From Actinomycetota bacterium (GTDB lineage Bacteria; Actinomycetota; AC-67), in assembly GCA_005883175.1 (NCBI GenBank), contig VAYV01000023.1, positions 1 to 24,032 of the forward strand: a stretch of 24,032 nt of DNA, read 5' to 3'. The translations under genes were made by a program, and so were the position numbers. Shown in pieces: positions 14,767 to 22,372 of this stretch. Below the pieces are notes generated by a model, which saw only the letters and a list, made by a program, of their open reading frames with translations, was not told the DNA's origin and searched no databases. Positions within the stretch are counted from its first letter, which is position 1; each line of letters begins with the position of its first letter.

Positions 14767-16058
14767 TGAGCGAGATACCGAAGCTGGTTGCGAAGCTGCG
14801 TGACACGTTCGACTCGGGGCACACGCGTCCGCACGCGTGGCGCAAGCAGCAGCTGAAGCAGATGAAAGCGCTACTGCGCGAGGGCGAAGATGAGCTTGCG
14901 CGCGCGCTGCAAGAAGACCTCGGCAAAGCGCCGATCGAAGCGTGGGCCACGGAGCTGAACCTCGTTTCGCGCGAGATCGACCACATGCTTTCGAAGCTCG
15001 ACGCGTGGGCGAAGCCCCGTCGCGTGCACGTACCGATCCAGCTGCAACCGGCGAAAGCGCGCATCATCCCCGAGCCGCTCGGTGTCGTGCTGGTGATCGC
15101 GCCGTGGAACTATCCGGTGCAATTGCAGCTTCTCCCGATCGCGTCGGCGATCGCGGCCGGCAACGCAGTGATCGGGAAGCCGTCCGAGCTGGCGCCGGCA
15201 ACGTCTGCCGCGATGGCGCGCTTGGTCGCGAACTACATGGATCCCGACGCGGCCGCGATCGTCGAGGGTGCGGCGGAGGAAACGCAGGCGCTCCTCGGGA
15301 AGAGTCCGGCGATCATCGATCGCAATGTCGACCTCGACGGCGCCGCGCGCCGCGTGGTGTACGGCAAGTTCGTCAACACGGGCCAGACGTGTGTCGCGCC
15401 CGATTACATCTTGGTGGACCAATCCGTCGAGCGACCCTTCGTCGACCGTCTCGTCGCGAACCTAAAGACCTTCTACGGCGACGATCCGAAGGCCAGCAAG
15501 GACTACGGGAAGATCGTCAACGACCGGCACTTCGGGCGCCTGGTCGGGCTGCTCGAAGCGGGTGGGTACCAAGAGACCGTCACCGGCGGGAAAGACAAGG
15601 CCGATGCGAGCGCGCGTTACATGCCGCCCACGATCCTGCGTGGCGTCGATCCCAACGCGAGAGTCATGCAAGAGGAGATCTTCGGTCCGATCTTGCCGGT
15701 GATCCCCGTCCCCGACGTCGACGCTGCGATCTCGTTCGTGAACGCTCGCGAGAAGCCGCTCTCCTTGTACGTGTTCTCGAAGGACAAGTCGGCGGCGAAC
15801 AAGGTCCTGCGACGCACGTCGTCCGGATCAGCCTGCGTGAATACCGCGATCATCCATCTGGCCGTGCCGGATCTCCCCTTCGGTGGCGTGGGGGAGAGCG
15901 GCATGGGCGCGTACCACGGCCGCCGTGGCTTCGACACGTTCAGCCACTTGAAGAGCGTGCTCGATAAGCCGACGAAGCCGGACCCGCCATTGCTGTACCC
16001 GCCATACAAGAAGGTTCGCGAGCGGCTGCTCCGGCGGATCTTGAAAGCGCGCGGCTGA
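14766..16058 (+). CDS. Class 3-type aldehyde dehydrogenase lacking a conserved catalytic segment
   Basis: NAD(P)-dependent aldehyde dehydrogenases oxidise aldehydes to acids. The 430-residue product matches the ALDH3 type through GVVLVIAPWNYPVQL (106-120), IAAGNAVIGKPSELAP, the nucleophile NTGQTCVAPDY (Cys209), MQEEIFGPILPV and FGGVGESGMGAYHG. At residues 177-178 the sequence jumps from EETQALL straight to GKSPAII. In ALDH3 proteins about 35 residues lie here, including the cofactor motif GSTxVG and the general-base glutamate of LELGGKSP. The gap is in frame and the junction is near 15296. As written the enzyme would lack its catalytic Glu and part of the NAD site. Either sequence was lost in assembly or the gene is inactive. 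It is coupled to the GMC gene by a one-base overlap, with AAGGAGG before it. It ends three bases before the convergent esterase. Confidence 0.88.
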   Translation: MSEIPKLVAKLRDTFDSGHTRPHAWRKQQLKQMKALLREGEDELARALQEDLGKAPIEAWATELNLVSREIDHMLSKLDAWAKPRRVHVPIQLQPAKARIIPEPLGVVLVIAPWNYPVQLQLLPIASAIAAGNAVIGKPSELAPATSAAMARLVANYMDPDAAAIVEGAAEETQALLGKSPAIIDRNVDLDGAARRVVYGKFVNTGQTCVAPDYILVDQSVERPFVDRLVANLKTFYGDDPKASKDYGKIVNDRHFGRLVGLLEAGGYQETVTGGKDKADASARYMPPTILRGVDPNARVMQEEIFGPILPVIPVPDVDAAISFVNAREKPLSLYVFSKDKSAANKVLRRTSSGSACVNTAIIHLAVPDLPFGGVGESGMGAYHGRRGFDTFSHLKSVLDKPTKPDPPLLYPPYKKVRERLLRRILKARG

Positions 16059-16061
16059 GCG

Positions 16062-16982
16062 TTACACCAGCGTCTGCATGATCTGCGGCAGCACCCAGTG
16101 CAGATCGTCCTGCCAGTACGGCCACGTGTGCGCACCCGGTCCGTAGAACGAGTCCGTATGCGGGATGTGCGCCTGATCAAGCGCGTGCGCGAAGCTGAGG
16201 TTCAACTGGTACGCGCCCCCTTCGATGAAGTATGCCCCAGGGTTAGACGGGTCTTCGTGCTTCCCGCCGGGGAACCCATCGCCGCACGCTAGGAAGAGCT
16301 TGGTTCCGGCGAGCTTCGCGGCCATGTCCTTCGGATTATGCGCCTGCCAGTTCTTCAGGTCCGTTAGCTGATTGCCCCAGACGCGATCGTCGGGCGTTCC
16401 GAATATCTGATGAAGGAGGGAGAACGCGGCACCGCTCACCGGCGCGCCGTAGGTGATGTCGACCGCGCCCGAGAACTCGGCGGCGGCTTTGAACTCACCA
16501 GGATGTGCCGCTGCGTAGTACATGGCACCGTATCCGCCCATCGAGAGTCCGGCGATCGCGCGCTTCCCGTTGCCGTGATACGTCGCTTCTACGTACGGGA
16601 TCACGTCGTTGATGTGGAACGATTCCCAATGGCGCGATCCGTCGATCCAGTCCGCATACCATCCGGCGTCGGCATTGTGGCCGGAATCCGGCATCGCGAC
16701 GATCACGCGGTAGGCGGACGTGAAGCTCACGATGTCGGTGTTCTGCGTCCACTCCTGGTACGAGCCGCCGGCACCGTGCAGCAGGTAGAGCACGGGATAC
16801 GTCTGCGACGCGTCGTACCCCCCCGGCAGGATCACACGGACGTGGTTGTCGGGCACCTTCAAGCCCGGCGCGACGGGAACCTGGATGGTCAAGCAGCGCG
16901 GCGGCGGACAGATCGTGTCGGCGCGCGTCGGTAGCAACGCGAGGAAGACGATCGCGGTTGCGGCGGCGATGAAGCGCTTCAC
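16062..16982 (-). CDS. Secreted alpha/beta-hydrolase esterase (antigen 85-like), copy 1
   Basis: The 306-residue protein has an N-terminal signal peptide (KR then a hydrophobic stretch to about residue 18, with ADT as likely cleavage area). A short CPPPRC pair (25, 30) follows, and then a PF00756-type esterase fold. The nucleophile elbow GLSMGGYGA places Ser147; a probable acid is near Asp235 (ACGDG), and the histidine is likely His285 in GAHTWPYW. These features resemble antigen 85 mycolyltransferases and related esterases, but substrate and transferase activity cannot be read from the sequence. It lies 43 bases after a paralogue that is about three-quarters identical by eye and has the same length, a recent tandem duplication. 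The start is a GTG; the gene may share a message with the paralogue and bcp. Confidence 0.85.
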   Translation of the reverse strand: MKRFIAAATAIVFLALLPTRADTICPPPRCLTIQVPVAPGLKVPDNHVRVILPGGYDASQTYPVLYLLHGAGGSYQEWTQNTDIVSFTSAYRVIVAMPDSGHNADAGWYADWIDGSRHWESFHINDVIPYVEATYHGNGKRAIAGLSMGGYGAMYYAAAHPGEFKAAAEFSGAVDITYGAPVSGAAFSLLHQIFGTPDDRVWGNQLTDLKNWQAHNPKDMAAKLAGTKLFLACGDGFPGGKHEDPSNPGAYFIEGGAYQLNLSFAHALDQAHIPHTDSFYGPGAHTWPYWQDDLHWVLPQIMQTLV

Positions 16983-17025
16983 GCGGGGTTATTCGGTGTG
17001 GCCGAGGCCGGTTCCTGCGCGCGAT

Positions 17026-17946
17026 CTAGCTCAGCGCCTGCACGATCTGCGGCAGCGCCCAGTGCAGATCGTCTTGCCAGTATGGCCAGCTGTGCTGCCC
17101 GGACCCGTAGAACCGGTCGGTGTGCGGGATGCCCGCGAGCGTCAGCGCGCGCACGAAGCTGACGTTCATCTGGAATATTCCGTTCTCCAGGAAGTAGCCG
17201 CCGGGGTTGCTCGGGTCGTCGTGGGTTCCGCCCGGCAACCCATCCCCGCTCGCGAGGAAAAGCTTGGTGTTCTTGAGGCCCGCAACCAGATCGGTTGGGT
17301 TGTGCGCTTGCCAGTTCGATAGGTGGGTTACCTGATTGCCCCAGATCTCATCGCCCGGCGTCCCGAACATGTCGTGCAGCGCGTTGAACGCGACGCCGCT
17401 CACCGGCGCACCGTACGTGATGTCGACCGCGCCCGAGAACTCCGCCGCCGCCTTGAACATCCCCGGATGCGAGGCCGCGTAGAACATCGCGCCATACCCG
17501 CCCATCGACAGACCGGCGATCGCCCGCTTGCCGTTCCCATGGAACGTGCGCTCGATATACGGGATCACATCCTTGATGTGGAACGATTCCCACTGGCGCG
17601 ATCCGTCGATCCAGTCCGCATACCATCCGGCGTTCGCGTTCCGTCCTGAGTCGGGCAGGGCGATGATCACCCGATACGCCGACGAGAAGCGCAACAGGTC
17701 GGTGTTCTGCGTCCACGTCTGATACGTGTCGCCGGCGCCGTGCAACAGGTACAGCACCGGATAGGACTTCGACCGCTTGTACCCGGCCGGCAAGATCACA
17801 CGCACGTGGTTATCCGGGACCTTCAATCCCCGTGTGACCGGAACCATCACCGTCAGGCAACGCGGCGGCGGGCACGCGGTGTCGGCGCGCGCAGGCAGCA
17901 CTCCGACGACGGCGAGCGCGATGGCGGCGAAAGTGAGGCGCTTCAC
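17026..17946 (-). CDS. Secreted alpha/beta-hydrolase esterase (antigen 85-like), copy 2
   Basis: This is the upstream paralogue of the gene at 16062, also 306 residues. It has a signal peptide (KRLTFAAIALAVVGVLPARA), the CPPPRC pair, the nucleophile GLSMGGYGA (Ser147), a probable acid at SGDGLPGG and the terminal histidine in GQHSWPYW. I chose GTG 17946 over the longer frame from 18009 because it yields a clean signal peptide, is preceded by GAGAGG and gives the same length as the paralogue. Differences between the copies cluster in surface-like segments (GSYQEW versus DTYQTW, GAHTW versus GQHSW), while the core is kept, so both are probably functional. It lies 25 bases after the Bcp gene on the same strand. 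Confidence 0.85.
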   Translation of the reverse strand: MKRLTFAAIALAVVGVLPARADTACPPPRCLTVMVPVTRGLKVPDNHVRVILPAGYKRSKSYPVLYLLHGAGDTYQTWTQNTDLLRFSSAYRVIIALPDSGRNANAGWYADWIDGSRQWESFHIKDVIPYIERTFHGNGKRAIAGLSMGGYGAMFYAASHPGMFKAAAEFSGAVDITYGAPVSGVAFNALHDMFGTPGDEIWGNQVTHLSNWQAHNPTDLVAGLKNTKLFLASGDGLPGGTHDDPSNPGGYFLENGIFQMNVSFVRALTLAGIPHTDRFYGSGQHSWPYWQDDLHWALPQIVQALS

Positions 17947-17971
17947 GCCTCTCGGTTCGATGCGGAAGCGG

Positions 17972-18505
17972 TTACTTCCTGCGCGCGGGCTTTGGCGTAT
18001 CCGCCTCAAGCCGAACGTGGCGGTCGCCGCGCTCGTCGCGGCGCACCGCGTTCGCGTTCTTCAGGATCTCGAGCGCGCGGTCGGCGTGGATCTCCATGTT
18101 CAGCTCGGACTTGATGATGTCGAGCAGCCGTCCATCGGCCCCGATCACGAACGTGACGCGCCGGTTGAACAGTGGGCCCCTGCGCGACGCGCCGAATGCG
18201 CGCGCGATCGACCCGTCGGCGTCCGAAAGCAGCGGGAAGTCGAGGTCGTATTTCGATGCGAACTTGGCCTGCAGGTCCGGCTTGTCCGCGCTGATGCCGA
18301 GGCGCGTGGCGCCGGCGTCGTCGAACTCTGCTTGCAGGTCGCGGAAGTGGCAATTCTCCTTCGTACAGCCCGGGGTCATCGCCTTCGGATAGAAGAACAG
18401 AACGACCGGGCCGCGCGCGAGGTAATCGCTGAGCTTGACGGCCTCACCGGCCTGGGTGACGGCTTCGAAGTCGGGGACGACCTCGCCGATCGCGACGTCT
18501 GCCAT
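17972..18505 (-). CDS. bcp: Thioredoxin-dependent peroxiredoxin, Bcp/PrxQ type
   Basis: Bcp enzymes reduce hydrogen peroxide and organic peroxides with electrons from thioredoxin. The 177-residue product has the AhpC/TSA fold with FFYPKAMTPGCTKENCHFRD: Cys47 is the peroxidatic cysteine and Cys52, five residues on, the resolving cysteine of the atypical two-cysteine PrxQ group. RRVTFVIGADGRLLDII and ELNMEIHADRALEIL match the end of the family. A basic 20-residue tail follows. The ATG at 18505 has a strong AGGAGG before it; the frame stays open upstream without similarity. It heads a minus-strand run with the two esterases and sits 66 bases downstream of the metal transporter gene. Confidence 0.92.
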   Translation of the reverse strand: MADVAIGEVVPDFEAVTQAGEAVKLSDYLARGPVVLFFYPKAMTPGCTKENCHFRDLQAEFDDAGATRLGISADKPDLQAKFASKYDLDFPLLSDADGSIARAFGASRRGPLFNRRVTFVIGADGRLLDIIKSELNMEIHADRALEILKNANAVRRDERGDRHVRLEADTPKPARRK

Positions 18506-18571
18506 GGAGAGCCTCCTGCGACGGGGTGCAACAGAAGGGTACATCTCGGACATCCCCGGCGCGATTTCCGG

Positions 18572-19690
18572 CTAGGAGACGCTGACGCCGATCGCCTTGC
18601 CGATCCCGAACGTGATCGCGCCCGTTATCGCGCCGATCACGATCATCCGGAAACCGATCACCAACGCGGGGCGACCAGTGAAGACGGATATCGCCCCGCC
18701 GACCGCGAACAGGGCCAGCGCGGCGACGGCAGCGGCGATCGCGATCGCCGTCCCGCCCGACGCGAAGAAGAACGGGATCACCGGCAATACCGCGCCTATC
18801 GCGAACGCGATGAACGACGATCCTGCGGCGACCCACGGCGACGCGAGCTCGCCCGGATCAAGCCCAAGCTCTTCTCGCGCCATCGTGTCGAGCGCGCTCA
18901 CCGGCTTCTTCATGATCTGAACGGCTAGCGCTTCCGCCTCCGGCGCGTCTAGTCCCTTCGCGCGATAGATCAGGGCCAGCTCACCCAGCTCTTCTTCCGG
19001 GAATGCGGCGATCTCTTCTCGCTCGATCTCGATCTCGCGCTCGTACAGCTCGCGCTGCGATCGCACGGATACCCACTCGCCGGACGCCATGGAGAACGCG
19101 CCGGCGACCAGCCCGGCGACGCCGGCCAAGATCACGAAGTGCTTGTTCTGCGTGCCGCCGGCCACGCCCATCACGAGCGACAGGTTCGAGAGCAGCCCGT
19201 CGTTGATGCCGAACACCCCCGCGCGCAGCGCGCCTCCCGCTCCGGCCCGATGCCTGCCTTCCGAGCGCGCGATGCGGTTGCCGGCCGTTCCGCCTTGCAG
19301 CGCGGACACGATGCGGCCGTGCATCCGTTCTTGGCCGGCCATGGAGTCCGGCGCTTCGGCGACGCGGTCGTAACGCTCGGCATCGGATGCTTCGAGGCGG
19401 AGAACGAGCGGCAACACCGCGTCGGCCCCGAAGCGCCGCGCGAGGAACGAGAGCGCCTTCACGCGGAGGGGCAACCGCGGCTTCTTCAAGTCGGGGAAGC
19501 CCGCGTCGCTGAGCATCTTCGCCCAGTGGTCTGCGTGCTTCTCTTCCGCTTCGGCCAGTGCGAGCAGAATCGGGCGCCGCCGCTCGTCGGCGCTTTCGGC
19601 GAGCGCCCGGTACAGCGTCGCGCCGGCGAGCTCGTCTTCCCAGAGCGTCCGGTAGCGCTTCGCGCGCTCGGCGTCCATCGTCGTCGCCAT
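18572..19690 (-). CDS. Ferritin-like / VIT1-family (CCC1) metal transporter
   Basis: The 372-residue protein joins an N-terminal rubrerythrin-like domain to a VIT1/CCC1 transporter. In the first part, DELAGATLYRALAE, the ExxH pair in EEKHADHW (Glu49, His52) and ERMHGRI (Glu121, His124) are di-iron-type ligands. From about residue 150 the transporter shows RAGVFGINDGLLSNLSLVMG and ASGEWVSVRSQRELYEREI, a glutamate-rich cytoplasmic stretch (EIEREEIAAFPEEELGEL), and three further membrane segments to the end. Proteins of this type move Fe2+ or Mn2+ out of the cytoplasm; which metal is not evident. Possible starts are ATG 19690 (used), 19702 and 19678. The gene is divergent from the glycosyltransferase. 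Its nearness to Bcp suggests a link between metal and peroxide handling, by position only. Confidence 0.85.
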   Translation of the reverse strand: MATTMDAERAKRYRTLWEDELAGATLYRALAESADERRRPILLALAEAEEKHADHWAKMLSDAGFPDLKKPRLPLRVKALSFLARRFGADAVLPLVLRLEASDAERYDRVAEAPDSMAGQERMHGRIVSALQGGTAGNRIARSEGRHRAGAGGALRAGVFGINDGLLSNLSLVMGVAGGTQNKHFVILAGVAGLVAGAFSMASGEWVSVRSQRELYEREIEIEREEIAAFPEEELGELALIYRAKGLDAPEAEALAVQIMKKPVSALDTMAREELGLDPGELASPWVAAGSSFIAFAIGAVLPVIPFFFASGGTAIAIAAAVAALALFAVGGAISVFTGRPALVIGFRMIVIGAITGAITFGIGKAIGVSVS

Positions 19691-19758
19691 CGCGACCAGC
19701 ATACGTCCCGCCTTCGCGGCTCGCGCGCGCACGTTTCCCGGCCGTATCGTGGGCGTTC

Positions 19759-20964
19759 GTGAAGGCATTGTGCGCCTCCCTCTCCGGTCCCGGGCACGGG
19801 CATCCGATGCTCGCAGTCGCCCGCGCACTCGTTGCGCGGGGCCACCGAGTGACGTTCTCATCCGGAACGCAGCACGCCGAGGAGGCTGCTCGAGAAGGCC
19901 TGCGTTTCGTCGAGATGCCGATCATCGTCGGCAGCACGCACGAGCGTTTGCGGCCGTACGAGGACTCGGAGGTCATGGCGCGCGCGTTCATGCCGATCCT
20001 CGATGTCGAGCAGCCCGAAGTCGTCGTTGCAGACTTGCTGACGCTCGGGCCGGCCCTTGCGGCCGAAGCCCGCCGGATCCCGCTTGCGACGTTGCTGATC
20101 CATCCGCTGCATTCGCCGTCACGCGACCTGCCACCGTTCGGGTGGGGGCGTGCGCCGGCGCGCGGCGTGCTCGGCTGGCGCGACGCGTGGCTGCGCGCGA
20201 GCAACGTCAGGACGCTGCAGCGCGCGCGCGACGACTTGAACCGCGTGCGCGTGAGCTTGGGTATCCCGCCGACCGCCCGCTTGGACGCACAGATATCCGA
20301 TCGGCTCGCGTTGGTTGCGACGCTGCCGTCACTCGAAGTGCCGCGGAGCGATTGGCCGCCGTACGCGCACGTCGTCGGACCGTGCCTCTACGACGCCGGC
20401 GGCGTCGTTCCCGACCTGCCGCCCGGCGAGGGGCCGATCGTTCTGATCGCCGCGAGCACCGCGCACGAGCAGCGGCCGTTGGTCGACGCGTCGGTCGATG
20501 CGGTCGAGCGTCTCGGTGTGCGCGCGGTGCTGACGGTCGGGAAGAGCTCGGCGCCCGCGTCGCTGCCGAGCGGCGTCGTCGCGGCGGGGTTCGTTTCGCA
20601 CGACGCGGTGCTGCCGTCGTGCCGCGCCGTGATCTGCAACGGCGGACACGGCATCGTCGCCCGCGCGCTGACGCACGGCGTGCCGCTGGTCGTCGTTCCG
20701 GGACACGGCGACCAGCAAGAGAACGGGTACCGGGTCGCGCGCGCCGGAGCAGGCGTGGTGGTCAAGCGAAGGAAGCTCGGCATGTTGACGCGCGCGCTGG
20801 ACCTGGTGCTCACCGAAGCGCGGTTCGCCGGTGCGGCGGCGGCGGTGGCGCACGAAGCCGCAGGCCTGGATGGGCCCGCGCGCGCCGCGGAGCTGGTCGA
20901 GGCCCTGGGCCGTACGGGAAGAGCTGCCCCGTCCGTTGACGTTTCAGAAGGTCGGAACCTATAG
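19759..20964 (+). CDS. Family 1-type (UGT/MGT-like) glycosyltransferase
   Basis: The 401-residue protein has the two-domain GT-B pattern. The N-terminal part starts VKALCASLSGPGHGHPMLAV and continues ARALVARGHRVTFSSG, typical of macrolide- and zeaxanthin-type glycosyltransferases. The C-terminal donor-binding motif is ICNGGHGIVARALTHGVP, then VVVPGHGDQQENGYRV. The histidine of the PGHGHP segment is a candidate catalytic base. No signal peptide or membrane segment is seen. The GTG start at 19759 places the conserved strand at the N-terminus, as usual; the longer frame overlaps the divergent VIT1 gene. The acceptor could be a lipid, pigment or secondary metabolite and cannot be read from the sequence. 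The thiolase gene follows after a 16-base palindrome. Confidence 0.85.
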   Translation: MKALCASLSGPGHGHPMLAVARALVARGHRVTFSSGTQHAEEAAREGLRFVEMPIIVGSTHERLRPYEDSEVMARAFMPILDVEQPEVVVADLLTLGPALAAEARRIPLATLLIHPLHSPSRDLPPFGWGRAPARGVLGWRDAWLRASNVRTLQRARDDLNRVRVSLGIPPTARLDAQISDRLALVATLPSLEVPRSDWPPYAHVVGPCLYDAGGVVPDLPPGEGPIVLIAASTAHEQRPLVDASVDAVERLGVRAVLTVGKSSAPASLPSGVVAAGFVSHDAVLPSCRAVICNGGHGIVARALTHGVPLVVVPGHGDQQENGYRVARAGAGVVVKRRKLGMLTRALDLVLTEARFAGAAAAVAHEAAGLDGPARAAELVEALGRTGRAAPSVDVSEGRNL

Positions 20965-20979
20965 TTACCGACGGGTAAC
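20964..20979. promoter_or_regulatory. Perfect palindrome, possible TetR-type operator before the thiolase
   Basis: GTTACC and GGTAAC, separated by GACG, form a perfect 6-4-6 inverted repeat that starts on the last base of the glycosyltransferase stop codon and ends 21 bases before the thiolase ATG. The AAGGAG ribosome-binding site lies between. The size and symmetry suit a dimeric repressor. Fatty-acid catabolism genes of actinobacteria are often controlled by TetR-family repressors at such sites. No second full copy was found in the window. Confidence 0.5.
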
Positions 20980-21000
20980 AACACGCCGAAGGAGACTTCC

Positions 21001-21318
21001 ATGCGCGAAGCCGTGATCGTCGAAGCCGTCCGTACTCCCCTCGGGAAGCGCGGCGGCGCTTTGAAGGACGTCCACCCGGTGGACCTGCTCGCGAAAGCTT
21101 TGAACGAGCTCTTCGCGCGCACCGGTGTAGACCCGTCGATCGTGAACGACAACATCACCGGCTGCGTGTCGCAGGTCGGCGAGCAGTCGATCAACGTCGG
21201 CCGTAACGGCTGGCTCGCGGCGGGACTGCCCGATCACGTGCCGTCGACGACGGTCGACCGGCAGTGCGGCTCGTCGCAGAAGCGGCTTGGGCTTCCCGTT
21301 TACGCAGTCGATCGCTGA
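21001..21318 (+). CDS. Acetyl-CoA acetyltransferase (thiolase), N-terminal fragment
   Basis: The 105-residue frame is the start of a thiolase: REAVIVEAVRTPLGKRGG, then the active-site region STTVDRQCGSSQ with nucleophile Cys89. Directly after CGSSQ the family normally continues QAVHFAAQxVxAGxYDVVxACGVESM; here the frame reads KRLGLPVYAVDR and stops. The continuation of the same enzyme lies in another frame from about 21284. About 34 conserved residues are absent and the frame has shifted, so this is half of a broken gene rather than a small protein. ATG 21001 follows AAGGAGAC. Upstream is a perfect palindrome that may be its operator. Confidence 0.85.
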   Translation: MREAVIVEAVRTPLGKRGGALKDVHPVDLLAKALNELFARTGVDPSIVNDNITGCVSQVGEQSINVGRNGWLAAGLPDHVPSTTVDRQCGSSQKRLGLPVYAVDR

Positions 21319-22096
21319 TCGCTATCCGGGCGGCCTCGTCCCGCAAGGCATCAGCGCCGAGATCATCGCCGGCCGGTGGGGACTGGTGCGCGAAGACGTC
21401 GATCGCATCGGCTTGCGCTCGCAAGAGCTCGCGCAAGCGGCGACGAAGGAGGGCCGCTTCGAACGCGAGATCTTCCCGATCAAGGTCGGCGAGAACGGCG
21501 ACGTGCGCGTGTTCGACACCGACGAGGGATTGCGCGAGACTTCCCTAGAGAAGCTCGGCAGCTTGAAGCCGGCGTTCTACAACGAAGAGGTCGGGAAGCG
21601 CTTCCCGGAGATCAACTGGGTCGTGACTGCCGGGAACTCGTCGCAGATCACCGACGGCGCGTCGGCGCTTTTGATCACGTCGCCGGAGAAGGCGCGCGAG
21701 CTCGGCTTGAAGCCGCGCGCGCGCTTCCACACCTTCGCGGTTTCCGGTGCCGATCCGATCCTCATGTTGACCGCGGTTATCCCCGCCACGCAGCAGGCGC
21801 TGACGAAGGCGGGCTTGGGTCTTTCCGACATCGACGTCGTCGAGATCAACGAAGCGTTCGCGTCGGTCGTCCTCGCATGGAAGAAGGAGCTGGGCGCGGA
21901 CGACGAGTGGTTCGAGAAGAACGTCAACCCGAACGGCGGTGCGATAGCGATCGGGCATCCGCTTGGCGCGTCGGGCGGGCGCTTGATGACGACGCTGCTG
22001 CACGAGATGGAGCGCCGGGGCGCGCGCTACGGACTCCAGACGATGTGCGAGGGCGGCGGCATGGCGAACGCGACGATCCTCGAACGTCTCGACTAG
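21287..22096 (+). CDS. Acetyl-CoA acetyltransferase (thiolase), C-terminal fragment
   Basis: The 269-residue frame carries the rest of the thiolase: FPFTQSIADRYPGGLVPQG, then NSSQITDGASALLITS, EINEAFASVVLAW, the catalytic histidine in NPNGGAIAIGHPLGASG and the second catalytic cysteine in TMCEGGGMANATI. The annotated TTG start is only the first possible start in the frame; no ribosome-binding site belongs to it. Together with the fragment at 21001 it would give a normal thiolase if about 100 bases were restored near 21280. A working enzyme would cleave 3-ketoacyl-CoA in beta-oxidation or condense acetyl-CoA. As written, the gene is either a pseudogene or an assembly error. A small zinc-ribbon gene follows after nine bases. 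Confidence 0.85.
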   Translation: MGFPFTQSIADRYPGGLVPQGISAEIIAGRWGLVREDVDRIGLRSQELAQAATKEGRFEREIFPIKVGENGDVRVFDTDEGLRETSLEKLGSLKPAFYNEEVGKRFPEINWVVTAGNSSQITDGASALLITSPEKARELGLKPRARFHTFAVSGADPILMLTAVIPATQQALTKAGLGLSDIDVVEINEAFASVVLAWKKELGADDEWFEKNVNPNGGAIAIGHPLGASGGRLMTTLLHEMERRGARYGLQTMCEGGGMANATILERLD

Positions 22097-22105
22097 GCGG
22101 CGATC

Positions 22106-22372
22106 ATGAACGCCGCTCTGCGCGCGATCATCGCGATCGTCGCAGCGCTCGCCATCGCGTGGATCGGATGGGGGATGTTCCGCTCGCTCCTGCGGCGGAC
22201 GCCCCGCAACGTCCCGCTGCCCGAACCAGAAGCGACGCCGTCGGACGTTCGCATCACCTACCGTTGTGAGGAGTGCGGGACCGAGCTGCTGCTCGTTCGC
22301 AAAGGGTCGGAGGCGCCGCCGCGCCACTGCGGCGAGGCGATGATCAGGCGCGAAGAGGTCGAAGCAGGCTAG
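22106..22372 (+). CDS. Small membrane-anchored zinc-ribbon-like protein
   Basis: The 88-residue product has one N-terminal membrane helix (LRAIIAIVAALAIAWIGWGM) and then a proline-rich spacer. The soluble part has YRCEECGTELLLV and, 15 residues later, RHCGEAM, an incomplete zinc ribbon with a CxxC pair and a single HC pair. The family is not known to me and no function is proposed. It starts nine bases after the thiolase stop and may be co-transcribed with it. It abuts the convergent FmdB-like gene with no base between their stop codons. Confidence 0.65.
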   Translation: MNAALRAIIAIVAALAIAWIGWGMFRSLLRRTPRNVPLPEPEATPSDVRITYRCEECGTELLLVRKGSEAPPRHCGEAMIRREEVEAG

